Shown: in pieces, positions 37,217 through 49,588 of the stretch
Layout of the letters: the number at the start of each line of letters is the position of its first letter
Position numbering within the stretch: position 1 is the stretch's first letter
From: Sphagnum compactum
Lineage: Eukaryota > Bryophyta > Sphagnopsida > Sphagnales
Direction: 5' to 3'
DNA length: 64,000 nt
NCBI GenBank assembly: GCA_965153455.1
Contig: OZ234495.1
Span: 19,216,875-19,280,874, forward strand
Translations under genes and position numbers: made by a program
Notes under the pieces: generated by a model
The model's database searches: none
What the model saw: only the letters and a program-made list of their open reading frames with translations
What the model was told of the DNA's origin: nothing

Positions 37217-37986
37217 TCCTATATATAAAAGCTAACATGGTGTCTGTCTGTCTGTGTGTCACAAGACGTTCTGCGTTTTAACATTACGCCGGAACCGGCG
37301 GCAGTTAGGGCAGTTGGGAAACATCTTTGAAAAGCAAATCTTATATATAAAAGCAAACGTGGTGTCTGTCTGTGTGGACAAAAATTGGGCAGTGCCTGGA
37401 AGATTCTTCCAGTCACTGCCCGTTCCCTGTGGAGCATCTGATGATGATAATAATAATTGGTGGACAGTCCAAGACTGGATTCAATAGGTGGACAGTCTAA
37501 GAAGTTGAAGATATCAACTTTTGGATGGGGGATGGTAGGGTGTTGGGGGAGGTATTTTTGGGATTTGGAGGGTGGGTGAGGAGATTTGGGTGCGTTTTTT
37601 TCTTTCCCAAAGGATGCATGGGCTAAGGGTTTAGGAGGGTCATGATTTTTATTTTTTTCGTGGAGGGGGGGAAGGGGTGGGGGTGGGGTTCTAGGGGTCT
37701 TAATAGGTGGAAGTGAGAAAGAACACATTGTAATATTATGTTGGGGAACACATTGGGAACCAAACAAAAATGAAAAGAAACCCTCCCCCCACCCCCCCTG
37801 GCCCCTCCTCCCAAAATTTAAAAGGAATAAAAGCAAGGCACCTTGAGTGCACCCTTGGGCCTTCCATTGGCTGCATGAAATTTCTATTCCCAAAAGAGTT
37901 CGTCACCATTTAGAACCGGAGTGGGAAAAGCGAAAGATCGGGTGGGGGGGATCGACGGGGTGCATTATGCACCGGGTTCACACTAG
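37217..37986 (+). mobile_element. Non-autonomous Helitron
   Basis: The 770-bp element starts A|TCCTATATATAAAAGCTAA and ends CTAG|T, the host A/T target expected for Helitrons. A 6-bp stem hairpin (37959-37973, GGTGCA TTA TGCACC) lies 9 bases before the terminal CTAG. There are no inverted terminal repeats or target duplication. A second start-like sequence, TCTTATATATAAAAGCAAA, occurs at about 37341 with the same GGTGTCTGTCTGTGTG that follows the first, suggesting a duplicated or nested 5' end. The interior has G- and C-rich runs. The open frame 37893-37219 (-) is not a helicase and is not counted as a gene. Confidence 0.82.
37387..37421. repeat. 17-bp-arm palindrome inside the Helitron
   Basis: GGGCAGTGCCTGGAAGA and TCTTCCAGTCACTGCCC are inverted copies (16 of 17 pair) around a single T. 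It lies just after the second start-like sequence. Confidence 0.85.
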
Positions 37987-38282
37987 TTATATATATAATC
38001 AACTAAAAATATGGAATCAATTTAAAATTGATTGTAAAACCTTTTGCCATTTGAATCCTCATGTGGCAACCTTTGCTTTTGTAGTCAATGCGACCCCAAT
38101 TTGAATGTATCCAATGTTTGGCCTTGTGCCATGATAAACCTCATTTGAATGAAAACACAAAATAATGTCATGTTGTGGTTAGAATTATAATTGATATTCG
38201 GGGAATACAAACTATCCTCCACCTCAAATGTGTCATCTTCTAAATGAAGTTCCTATTCTATCCAATGCAATATAAACAAATT

Positions 38283-38860
38283 CATCACATTTCAATCCAT
38301 TATTAACATTACATTATCTTGGGAAATGATCAAGTATGGTTTAAAACACTCACAATTAAGAAACCATATGATGTAACTAAACATGGAATCCCCATCATCA
38401 TGTGGAAGGATATTGTATTTTTCTGTGATCTTCATCGTTGTAAAAAGTGTATCCCCAATTTTCCTTAGACTTTCCTTATATTCATGGAGATGTTTGGGGT
38501 CCCCTCCAAATTTTGAAAATAATCCCAAAATGAATGAATGTAAAATGTTAGCCAAGTTATCGACACATAGTTCCAATTCATTTGGAGTTGCCCATGAACG
38601 ATTGAAAACATCGTTTTTTTCTTTCTCTGCCCTTGTAAGGCGAATGTACTTATTGTTAAACAAAACAAAAAACCAAATGTTAATGATTGATGTCATCAAA
38701 TTATATGCACACATGTGAATGAAAATTAATTACAAACTTACCTTCCATATTCTTGTGCATATTTCTAACCAAACATCGCCATAGGAGAAGAATTCTTGCA
38801 CTTTGATCGCTCCATGTATCCACCATTGTGAAATAATGATGAAACATTTTTAACACAAGA
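38283..38860 (-). pseudogene. Unrecognised minus-strand coding remnant
   Basis: The frame 38714-38292 (-) reads as a plausible protein over its middle (SWATPNELELCVDNLANILH, FSKFGGDPKHLHEYKESL). Upstream, 38828-38742 reads MVDTWSDQSARILLLWRC and is followed by a good donor, GTAAGTTTG. The two cannot be joined in the same phase with an obvious acceptor. No family is recognised and the rest of a gene is missing, so it is taken as a decayed gene or transposon part. Confidence 0.3.
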
Positions 38861-41800
38861 TAATGTCATGTTTTTTGGAATGATTTTAGGGCAAATAATT
38901 CCCATAATATCTTTGCCATCCATGCAAAGATAGATCCAAACAATTCAAAACTCAAGCTCAATTTCTCATCCCGATCAAATTTTTGTCTAACCCCTTGAAA
39001 TTTAAAACTTTTTGTACTTGCATAATAACACAAACATTATTTGGAATATCAAACCCCAAATCCCTTTATGCTTGGATAATGTTTCTAACTTCAACAAAAG
39101 GTAAAGAAACTACCAATGGCCTCACACCTACACATAAAAAAATTTCATAAATCTATTGAACCAATAGTTAAAATGAAAACCATCCTCGTCACATTCCATT
39201 AATTAAAATTTATGTGAAATGAAATTGCAAACGAATAATTGAAACATAAATATGAAAAAGGAGTTTGATTAACCATTTGAAGACCCCAAAAAATAATCAT
39301 ATTTGTCCACCAAATAATCCATCTTGCCATGATTTTCAGGCATGTTTAATTGTTTCAATGTGTTTTTGTGTTTTTGTGTTTTTTAATGGAGTTGTTATGT
39401 TCTTGCACCAACCTGGTCCATTACAAAAAATGTTGCACATGATGCAACAATGAATAATGATGCGAGCCTCACCATCACACCTATCAAAACCATTTCACAA
39501 AAAAAAATTAAAATCATATTTGTGAAAATAATTCATCCAACATGAAAAAAATAAGTTTAAAGTGTATGGTTTAATTTACAAAATGCATTAGTAAATTGGG
39601 CCAACATCAAAGGAATGAAAATCATAAACAATTTGCATACACTTTCATCATGTTAATGTTAAACACACAAAATACCTATGCACGTTAACTCACCTTGTGT
39701 GTGTGAAAATAGACCTTTAAAAGATATTACCTTACACATCAAACAAAATGGGCATTCATGCATTGCATAGTCATTTCATGTGAAAAGGCACAAATAAATA
39801 ACACAAGGAGTTATTAGGGATTAAATGTGTCTTATGTTAAAGCCATTTCACCCCAAAAAAATTTAATACATTATTTTTTATTTTGAAATATACATAAGCA
39901 AATAAAACCAACATTGAAAGAATGAAGATTATATACAATTTACATACACCTTCATCATTGTTGACCCAATGATGTTGGCCCAATTTAAGGTTTAAGGTTT
40001 AATTTAACAAAATTCATTGGTAAATTGGGCCTACATTAAATATGAATATTGTTAATTTTCATTATGAGAAAATCATGTCCGTTGCGACTAGGCTATTTAG
40101 TTATAATCTAGTTTTATTGAACATTTTTTAGTTGTAGTCTAGTTCTATCAGACACTTTTTAGTTGCAACACACACAATTTTTTCATAGTGTTTTATTGTT
40201 TTATTATATGAATTGCAAAAAAGAGAGAAATAAACAAGGATTAAATAAAAAACAAAGATGACTCACATGGAAACACATTGAGCTAAAGTTGCAAGAGATG
40301 CCAAAGTTTCAACATGTTGGGCACATTGAATTGGAATTGTAGGTGGTTTCATTCTTTCAACTTGTGTAAGAGTTGTTGCACTATAACACATGTGACCTGT
40401 AACACTAGGAGTGCATAAAATTTATGTGTGTTAGTACTACTTAATTTGACTTTGCCTAATTTGAATCACTAGACTATGTAGGAACTTGGACATAAAACAA
40501 ATGATAATAGTAGGAGTAGGGTTTTTAGTGGGGTGGAACCAACCCACCTCTTTTATGCTAGAATAACACATTGGCTCCAAGTTAGAAAAGCTCCAAGCCC
40601 AAGAAGATGTTGAACCGGCCAAGAATAATGGCACCTATGCCTATCAACCAGTGACTCACATACTAGACTAGTTTCAAAGATTGTCCTCTACCTATAGACA
40701 CACACACAAATTGAAAATTCATCAAAATATACCATCAACAGGTTGTAATGCAGGTTGCATTATTAGAAACCATAGCTGGAAATTATAATAGAAAGAATTG
40801 GATACTTTGAGGGTAAATTTTAGCTTGAAAACTATACAAAAAACACCTTTCTTTCTCCTCTTATAACAATATTGTTCACATTTCTCAACAAAATTGAATC
40901 AAACAATTATAATAGAAGGTGACTTTTGATTGAGCAACCCACATACACCAAGATACCTTTGTACTCATTGCTTAAAGAGACAATCACTCAAGTGAATCAA
41001 AAGAGAACTTGCCAAAAAATAGTCCAAGGCTTCAAACTCTTCCTATAGTCCATTGCATCAATAACATCCAAATGAAACTCAAGTATCCTTTATAGGTTAG
41101 GCTTCATTCCAGACATTACTTATGTGTGAAGATTAGGAAAACAAATTATCCTTGTAATATGGGAGAATTTTCATTATATCCTAGTACCTTTCATAATAGA
41201 TTGGTGAAACAAAAAATTATTGAACTTTATGTTACAAATGAACACACTAATATTTTAAGCCCTGCATATGAAGGAAGATTTCCATTAATATCCTTAGTGT
41301 CAAGTTCATAAAAAAATGTGTGCACATGTTATAAGAAAGGTTGGTTGATAATCCAATATCAATATGTCCTAGTGTGTCATAAATAAAAGTTTTGCATTCA
41401 AGTGAGGACAACCTATACACCTAATCTAAAAACATTGTAGGTCTGAGAAGAAAAACGACAAGATCCCAAAATTGGAAAAAAAAAAAAAAAAAACATACAC
41501 AATTTAGTTGACTTTCAACTAAAAAACTAGATTTTCCCAAAAAAAATGCCCATTTTTTGGTTTAAAAAATCATTGGTCATAACCAATCTAGTGGGTATTT
41601 TATTTTGTTGATAGCCATTGATTTCCATTTTTTTAAAATCAAAAAAAAAAGAACCTTCAATTTATGGTTATTTGAAAACACACAAGGAGTTAATAGTACT
41701 CATGAAAGAGTCAAAAAAGAACTATCAACTTAATATTTACTTGATTACCCTAGTACCTTAGCCATTTTGACCCTAATTATATCATTTTCCAAAATTCATT

Positions 41801-44031
41801 TTTCCAAATAATTTTTGTTTGTGAAGGAAATATTGAATCTTTAAGAATATTACATATGTCAAAATTAATATTTCAAAATTAATTAATTATTCAACAGAAA
41901 TGGTTGAATTGGAAGTTTTAATACCCCGTTGATAGATTGGTATTTATGGATCATAATAGGAGATTTCAAGGTCACAATTTGTGCATTGTCCTCTAGCACT
42001 CATTTTAATCAATCCTTGTTGACTACCTAGTGTTTGTGACATTATTTGTAAGGTGAAGTTTGCAAGTTCGTGTTCTGCTTCAAGCTTGCATGTTCAACAA
42101 AAGTTTCCTTATCTCTTCAATCATTCTTGTATGAAAACCTTGTACTTAAGTGCATCCATTGTATGCATTGGTCCACGAATGTGTTTACAACCACTAAAGA
42201 AATAATTTTGTAAACCATTAGACATGCCTTGAAATTGCATGTAGAATGTCGTAGATTTGTACTCCAATATTTCACATTGTAAGATATGCAACAATTCTTT
42301 CAATTGGCACATAGTTGTATATAATCTTTTGGAATTTTATAGTTGAAGTAAGAACAAGGACTTTAGTATCTAACTAGGGCATAATTGCTTTCAAAAGCAA
42401 TGGGTTCACGTTACTTGTCCAGAAACGACACAAACACTTGTGCTTGGAAAGCTCAAAGAAATCAATTATTTGCATGAGTCCCTAAAGCCAAGGTATGACA
42501 AACTAATGCATGCAAAAGAATGTTTGTTCCCCACAAACTTTTTCGTATGAGAAAAGCTCATAAACCAAATTAAACAAGCACAATAACAAAAAATATAATA
42601 GCTTTCAAAGGCTTGGACTCCAACATTCTAATCCCACATCTTGTAGTTTTAAGACCACATCCTACAATAACAATCTGCCAACGGAATCAACCAAACATGA
42701 CATTAAAATAAAATGTTCAAGGACACACATTGCAAACTTCAAACTAAGATTTACTCCTTCTCCATTTTCCCCCACTCATAATAACAAGGTTGTGCACTTG
42801 GAATTATTTGCGGCACCAGTATGTCATGCATTAAAATAGCCTCCTCCGAGTGAATGCGCCAACAATGCGCATTGAACTTCCACAACCCTAATGTTTAGTC
42901 TTGTTGTCACTATTGCAACTTAAGTAACCTACATGCACCCAATATCATCATGAGCAAGAAACATATCAACACCACGACATGCAATTGCAAAAAAATCTTT
43001 GCATCGCTACTAGTACTATTACTCTTAATTCAAGTCCACCAAAAGCTATTGGAGCTATGCTAAACTCTCCCATGCTTTTGGGAGGAGGTTGGTATTTAAT
43101 ATCTTTGATTAATTAATCAATCTAAATAGTCCGATTGAAGATTTATAGGATGTCAATACATGGCACCATGCATACAAATGAAACTCAGGGCGTACTGCAG
43201 CAAAGGCGTTGCCTGGCATGAAGCACAAGGGGGACTCCATAGAGGGTTTGGAACTGGTTCCATATCTGTCTTCAGTATTTCAGCATTTCTCCAGTTCCGA
43301 ATTGCAAGCTTGTGTGTCAAGAAGACTCTTGCTAATTGAATCGCTAGTATCTAGTGGAAGGACTATACATGACTAAATACCCCCTTTTTCCAATACATTC
43401 AAATATCATGGATTGTTCTAAACATCAAAGCTGCTTTTGGCAAGCTTCAAAAGCTGAATTTGGGAGCCATCATTCTGCATCCTATTCCCAGTCATCATCA
43501 CAACACACGAGTATAATCACATCATGCTTTTATGAGAATCAGATATGTGCTTCCAATCAGATGATCTTATGCTACAGTAGCTTTTCAATGGAGGGAATTT
43601 ATGAACTGAACATAGAGAACCCAAATAGTGGTTTGGATGGACACAGTCGGGGAGCAATTGACCTACGAAATTGACATTAGTATCAGCTCTTGTGTAGGAC
43701 ATCATCCAATGCACATTCCTGTGAGATTGTGCTTACCCAGTATGCTCACTGCCAAAGGAACATTGAACTTGTTGCGGATGTGCAGGAGACAGACACAAGA
43801 TGAGTAGCATTTTGGCACAGTGTTGAGTGGACTGGGATCCTTCTGTGAGTCCACCTCCCTAGATCACCCATTTTTTGAAGAGCTCCATGTGGTAGGGTGG
43901 CAATGAGCTTCAACCTCAAATGACCAGTACCACCTTTATGAAGAGATTATGTGTGTACGGTGCTTTTCTGCACCTTGGTGATTATGATGTCTCTTCTGTC
44001 TTTTTACTTTGAATAATATGGCTTCCTTGGA
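38861..44031. other. AT-rich spacer, repeats and 3' flank
   Basis: No supported gene. A partly duplicated block with TTAATTTA(A/C)AAAAT(G/T)CATT and GTAAATTGGGCC occurs near 39570-39680 and 39990-40040. A 32-bp near-duplicate, TAGTT(A/G)TA(A/G)TCTAGTT, is at 40099-40160. 41475-41495 is a poly-A run. 43150-44031 probably contains the 3' UTR of the gene that follows on the minus strand. Confidence 0.5.
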
Positions 44032-47000
44032 CTAAATCTCCATCTCCACCAGATCCTTGTTAAAGTCAAGGCCCTGTTGATTCTGCAACAGATATGAGCA
44101 AACTAATGGAGAAACAAAAATAACACACGATGTCCTTTAAGCTAAAATAATTCTTCTAAACCCAATTGGAACAATGCTGTAAGAGAAGACAAGAATCTAA
44201 ATACAGAAATACGCACTTCAGCATTGTATCAACCCAACAAAAACTGTTTGGTCACATAATTCACTCTATATGCTGCTGAAGCATTGGTAAACCTGAATAT
44301 ATGTTGTCTAGAGTGCACAGTGCCTAACAGTTAAGATGTTCTTCGTAGACCCAATGCTTCCAAAATTAAAAGCATTACATACTTTGTGCACATACCTTTG
44401 ATTGTAACAACTGTATGAGCTGTTTAATTCGTTGATCACGCTCATCTACTTGTCTTTCCTTCTCAGCCTGCTTCTCCTGAGCCTGCTGCAATGCTGCTGA
44501 CAGCTGTTCACATTGTGATGCAAGCTCATTGCACCGTGAACAGCATCCTGTAAAACATCAGAATGTAAGAAGGAAAAAGCACCATGACATATGAGCAACA
44601 TAAGTAATAACATGTCTTTGAACAAAACTGTTTCATGCTAGGTCCTTTTCAAGCTTAAAATACCGTATGAGAAGAAGTAACCAATCTGAACTCTCATGAT
44701 TTCATTCTTCCTTCATTCATGATATATCTTTCATAAGAATAGAGAAATCTCCATTCTCACGATGAAAAAGAGACAGCAAGGTTAACACTTCCTCAGGAAG
44801 CCACAGAAAGAACCAAACTAGGGAAGACGGAAAAAACAAACAAAAAACAAAAACACACCGGTATGAACAAAAGTGCCAGTCTCACACCTGTTCAGGGACC
44901 ATCAACGGTAGTATGTATGATAGTGACTTAACTATCACAACTTCCCCACTGACTTCATCAGCTCCCTACAGTGGGTAAAGGCCGGTGACAAGCACCAACC
45001 TACGAACTGAGTTTCTGCTGCAATTCCGGAAGCAACGGGAAGACTCAGCCATACTCCTGGCTAGCAACAGACCCCACAACAAAGACCACACAAAGAAACA
45101 GAGAAAAACAGAAAGGGAAAAGAACAGGGAAAGACTAAGAACAAGTGGGCTTACAGGAAGCTCCCCACTTACAAGACCCGAAGCAAAATCATTCTGAAAA
45201 TGCCAAAAGCAGAAATTCCAAAGAGGAATTTTTCTTTAAGAACCAACCCTCTAGTTCTCTTTAGAAGCACTTTTAAACGGTAGCCTTTTGCCTTCAGAAA
45301 GACAATAAGACTGACCTTCTGGAAGACAAAAAACTTCTTACAACTACAAAGTCTCAAGAATCTGTAAAATTGACTATTGATAACCCCCAGCTTCGCAGTC
45401 ATTGAGATATTGGAATGAACATGAGGCATTCTAATCATTTCAATACCTGCATACTCTGGTTGAGAGTGTTTGTCAAAAATGTCACAGGATAAACCTTGAG
45501 GACTCTGACTCACAGTTAGATCCAAGAAATTACAAGAGAAGCCTTTAGACGTGCAATTCAACTCACAAGAGGTTTTAGGGTATATGCCGCTACCAAAAGA
45601 GTCTTGGTTAAGGTACATGAAGTTCTCAAAATCTGGAAAATCAGGAACAAAAAGATCATCCACAAACCTACGAACCAAGGACAATCTATGAATCATTCTT
45701 CATTCATTCATGATATCTCAATGTGCCATACATGACATCACAGGATTCCTTATTGCCAGAGAATGAGAGCTCCATCACAAACTTAGAACTTCAGTTTCAG
45801 TAATGAGGTTTCACAGATTTTGAGCACAACATGCAAAATAGCAGATATACCAGGTCTATTGTGTATCAGACAGCTACAAGTTGGAGACTTTGTTGCTCAA
45901 CACTCAAGATAGAGCATGAATAATTCTCATAGGCTGGATGTCCAGGAATATGAAGAACAACATATAGTTCCATATAGGACAAAGGGATCCTATAAACTTT
46001 TCACACTTTACTGGCTATAATCCTTCACAGTCGAAGTGTCTGCAGTCTCTTCCTTGGATTCATGTTTGATATACTCACCTGGATTCACAGATTCAAGATC
46101 AGCAGCCACCTGAACAGACCCATTTTTTGCCTCTACTGTCGAGTTCTTCTGACTCTGATCAGTGTTGATCCTAGGCTCATCATCTCCAGAAAACAAGGAC
46201 TTAACACTCAAACTGTTGAGTGCCCCATCTTCTGGCTGAGTCTCAGCACCATTTGAAGAGTGCATAGACAATTCTGATTCCTGTGAGAGAGAAGTATCGA
46301 CAGCCCCCCACCCAATGGCCCTTGGACCCATGTCTGCATCATTCCCGTCCAGCAAGCTTAGGGCATACTCCAGGAGGTTTTCCTCACTATTATTCCTATT
46401 TTTTGGAACATCAAGATCAGCACAGGTGGATTGGCTCGAGGTCTTCATGTCACAGTTCTCTTGGCATGTAAAATCAGCATCCATAAGCATTGGAGGCTCA
46501 AGCAAGTCTTCATCCTGCATATCTTCTCCTAAATTGGTATCAGTGGCTCTGTCTTTGAACTGTAAGTTCTTTGAGACTTCATTGACTGTGCTCTGTGTGT
46601 GGCCTTCTCCCGCATCGAAGACATCTTTGCAAACGCTTAGACTTCCACTGTCTCTTAAATTACCACAAGATTGCTCATGTTCCTGCCCCTTGTCACTCCT
46701 GTGATCATCAACCCTGGTGTGGGACTCAAGAAGACCATGTTGCTGGAGGCTTTCAGCCAAATGATGCTCAAGGTTTGGTAATGTGCTTATTACTGCTGGA
46801 AGGACTCTAAGCGGTGTTGGATTTTCAGCCTCTGGACATGGTGTTGAGCTCCCTGTAGTCCCCCCAGCAGCAAAAGGTGTCGAAGCCCCAGTACCTCCAG
46901 TTGGAGAAATCAAGCGTGCAAGTGGGCTCCCTGGATAGAGCTGATATGCTGCTTGAAGATTGTCTTGTTGAGAGTGATAGTCTTCAGGAGATGGAAATGA

Positions 47001-47585
47001 AGAGGTTGAGTATGGCACCTTAGGTTGCCGAGCCAGTTCATGCTGATCACAAAAGGAAGATGCAAGTAGTTTTGCAAAAGGGACATCTGGGGATGATGGT
47101 GTCGTCAAGTGAGCAGCAAGCTCAGGTGGAGGTGTGAATGGTGCTGTTGATGGAGCAGTTGTTGCACTGGAGAAAACAGGTGGTGAGACTAATGCAGTTT
47201 CATGAGCATAGGGACCAACAGCAAACATATTTGAATTTGTCTCCAGTGGAATCCTTGAAGAGCCTTGCGGGTTCAAACAAGGTGGTGGATTCAAAGGGGA
47301 TTGAACAGAAGATGGAACCATGGAATTTTGGTATGATGCAGGGGAAGATGGTGGGGCAAGTAGAGAAGGGAAAAGAAACTGGTTTTGTGCATCTGTTGTG
47401 GGAGAACGATTAGGCCCCCAAGCATGACTTGGCTGTGCAGAACCATCATGTATCCTTGTGGCTGGAACAATGCGCTTTTTGTTTTTCCGTAATGAAGACC
47501 CTAAGCAGAAAAATCCTTTCCCACAGCAACCACTGTGCTCCATCTGTCCACAACCAGCACCTTCAAAAATTTTATCAGAACACAT
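44032..47585 (-). CDS. Plant hydroxyproline-rich glycoprotein family protein with coiled-coil C-terminus
   Basis: Exons from the 5' end on the minus strand: 47585-46079, 44547-44396, 44082-44032, giving 569 aa. The coding exon opens after a TTCTTCAG acceptor (exon from 47592), so the earlier 5' exon(s) are likely UTR or were missed. The Pro/Ser/Thr-rich middle carries the family block FAVGPYAHET ... PPVFSSATTAPSTAPFTPPP ... TPSSPDVPFAKLLASS (about 121-177), shared with Arabidopsis At5g52430/At4g25620-like proteins of unknown function. A Ser/Glu-rich acidic region follows. The exon reads through to a stop at 46008, but an ideal donor (CAG|GTGAGT at 46079/46078) joins in phase to CCSRCNELASQCEQLSAAL and a 50-residue heptad-rich segment, ending FNKDLVEMEI. 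No signal peptide is seen, so the family name is historical. Confidence 0.85.
44726..45692 (-). mobile_element. 5'-truncated reverse-transcriptase retroelement (Penelope-like?) in an intron
   Basis: The 967-bp insert is flanked by a 24-bp direct repeat, TCATTCTTC(C/A)TTCATTC..GATAT, at 44702-44725 and 45693-45716 with one mismatch. On the minus strand it begins inside a reverse transcriptase at the F-V-D-D active-site box (RRFVDDLFV). It continues with the connection-type region (CNFLDLTV, MPHVHSNI, NSQFYRFLRLCS) to a stop at 45169, then about 440 bp of 3' tail. The layout resembles Penelope-like or related RT families, which is an assignment from memory. It is a dead fragment, oriented like its host gene. 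Confidence 0.75.
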
Positions 47586-47592
47586 ATCATAC

Positions 47593-49379
47593 CTGAAGAA
47601 AAGAAAAGTGCAGTGCATCATGAGCCAATCGACTTAGAATAAAAAGAAAAAAACAACTTTATTTGATGCAGAAATGCCTATCTACAGGAAACTTAAGACA
47701 GAGAATGCCTCTTTGCAAATACATTCTTCCTTCTCATCTGTCTCTGTGCTCTGATTGTGGATTCAAGACAGAATAAAGGTCCACAAAAGCAAAACACGTC
47801 ACTTAGGTCCTACACCTACTGGCAAAATTGCATCATGCTGCATACATACAGTGAAAGCCACACGTGACATTGCGGACAGCAGAAGACAACAGAGAGAAAC
47901 AGGATCACAGACCTAACCCAAAGGACAACATTGAGTCCAGGGTACAACAGTTCTAGGGTATACCAGTTCTCATTCTGTCCTTACAAAGGGGGAGAAAAAA
48001 AAATGGAGGGATGGACTACAAAAGAAATGACTAATCTGCAGCAGAACACATGGAGTTTTGTGCTTTGGAAATACACAAACTAGGGAAACTTCTTGGGCTG
48101 AGAACATGGCCTTGGCTTGCAATCATCAGGTAAGGATATGGTGGAGCCACATTTTACTAAACCTACTTTTGCACCATCTCTTTTCTTCATGAGGCACATT
48201 CTCAGAGCCTCACTCATACATAGAAATGGATTGTACACCTAAATTCTATTAAGCTTTCACTTCAGCAAAGAGGTGCAACCAAACAGAAGCACACACATTT
48301 GGCTCTGTTTTTGGTCTCCCTCCCTCCCAGTTTGTTTGTGAGCTTAAGCAAAAGATAGCATGAAAACCTTCCAAGAAGATCATCAGAAACAAAGTGTTTG
48401 TTGTTGGTACACACAGCAGCATTGCTGCTTCTTCTTCAACCTTTGTTTCCAGTTTTCACATCTGCAATACATCACCTCACATCTCTTTTGTTCCTGACTA
48501 TCTTGGAAAACTGCTTAGAGGAGAAAGAAGCGCCACTGCTTCTTCTTCTTCTTCTTTTATGTTGTAAGTGTTTCTCACTCACTAGAGACTTCAAGCTCCA
48601 ATCTATAGAGCCACTAGACCCTGACCGACGATGTCAACATCTTCCAAAAGGAGACGCCACATTCTGTCTCTATCTCAAAACTTCAACCAAAACGTTCCTT
48701 CCTCCATGAGTCGTTCAACGAGAATTGATTCCACGAACAAACATCCATACAGCAAGCAAGCAACAGGCTACAAGCTTTAAAAGAGCATGGATCCATACAC
48801 ATACATATCCAAGCTCCAGATGCAGAAAAATCCAAATGTATTTGTAAAACAAACAAAAACAACAACAACAACAACAACAACAAAGTAGGTCAAAGAAACA
48901 CACGATACCTTGCAAAAGCTTCAGCCAGGAAATACTTGTACCTAACAAAAAAAAAAATTCTTGTCCTCCTACTACTGCTGTTGCTGCTGCTTCCGGTTAC
49001 AATAATGATTCTCCAAATGCTCTTCGTCTTCTGCCAGCTTCAGATCGCTTCCCTTCACTCACTCCTCCCATTTCCTCTTCCGCGTTTGCACAAACAACAC
49101 ACGCTCTTCCTCTCTCGGAAACGCTTCTCTCTCTCTCTCTCTCTCTACGCAGTGTGGCGTCGCGGCGGCAGAGCCAGTGTGGCGCATTGCGTCCATTGTG
49201 ACGCCGCGCAGCTCTGCCGCCGGCCACGACGGATGTGCGCACTTCCTTCCTTCGTTATTTTGGGGGGGGGGGGGGGCGACGGATGGATGTGCGCACTTTT
49301 GGGCAGACAGCAATTGCAGCTTTCTACGATATCAGCCGGGCAGGTACAAGGTACCAAGGGCAAATTTTTTTTTTCATCC
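47593..49379 (-). promoter_or_regulatory. 5' intron, 5' UTR and promoter side of the HRGP-family gene
   Basis: No coding exon was found upstream of the 47592 acceptor. The region holds a (CAA)n run at about 48858-48882, a CT/GA-rich tract at 49128-49146 and a duplicated CGACGGATG...TGCGCAC phrase near 49229 and 49277. These are common features of plant 5' leaders. A 15-base G run lies at 49262-49276. Confidence 0.45.
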
Positions 49380-49588
49380 AAAGTGGGCTAAACTCTAGAG
49401 TTCTTGTGGAAATTTTCCTTTCAAAGTGAGCTAAACTCTAGAGTTCTTGGGAAATTTTCCTTTCAAAGTGGGCTAAACTCGAGAGTTCTTGTGAAATTTT
49501 CCTTTCAAAGTGGGCTAAACTCTAGAGTTCTTGTGAAAAATTTCCCTTCAAAGTGGGCTAAACTTTAGAGTTCTTTGTGAAATAACCA
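49380..49588. repeat. ~42-bp tandem repeat, five copies
   Basis: Units start at 49380, 49423, 49465, 49507 and 49550. Each begins AAAGTGGGCTAAACTCTAGA and ends with GAAATTTTCC-type sequence. A diverged single copy followed by ACCATAGC..TAGGTCATGA appears again near 52085-52135. Confidence 0.9.

Noticed and set aside
37219-37893. 224-codon minus-strand ORF
   Set aside because: It lies wholly within the Helitron, is Pro-rich from C-runs and has no replication-helicase motifs.
43354-43674. 106-codon plus-strand ORF
   Set aside because: It begins with GTG, lies in the probable 3' flank of the minus-strand gene and resembles no known protein.
46008-46078. Read-through C-terminus of the HRGP-family ORF to the stop at 46008
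   Set aside because: A consensus donor at 46078 and in-phase coiled-coil exons downstream give a better model, though an intron-retained form is possible.
48398-49391. Several overlapping ORFs upstream of the HRGP-family gene
   Set aside because: They come from CT-, CAA- and G-rich low-complexity DNA in the 5' region. None splices in phase to the coding exon.
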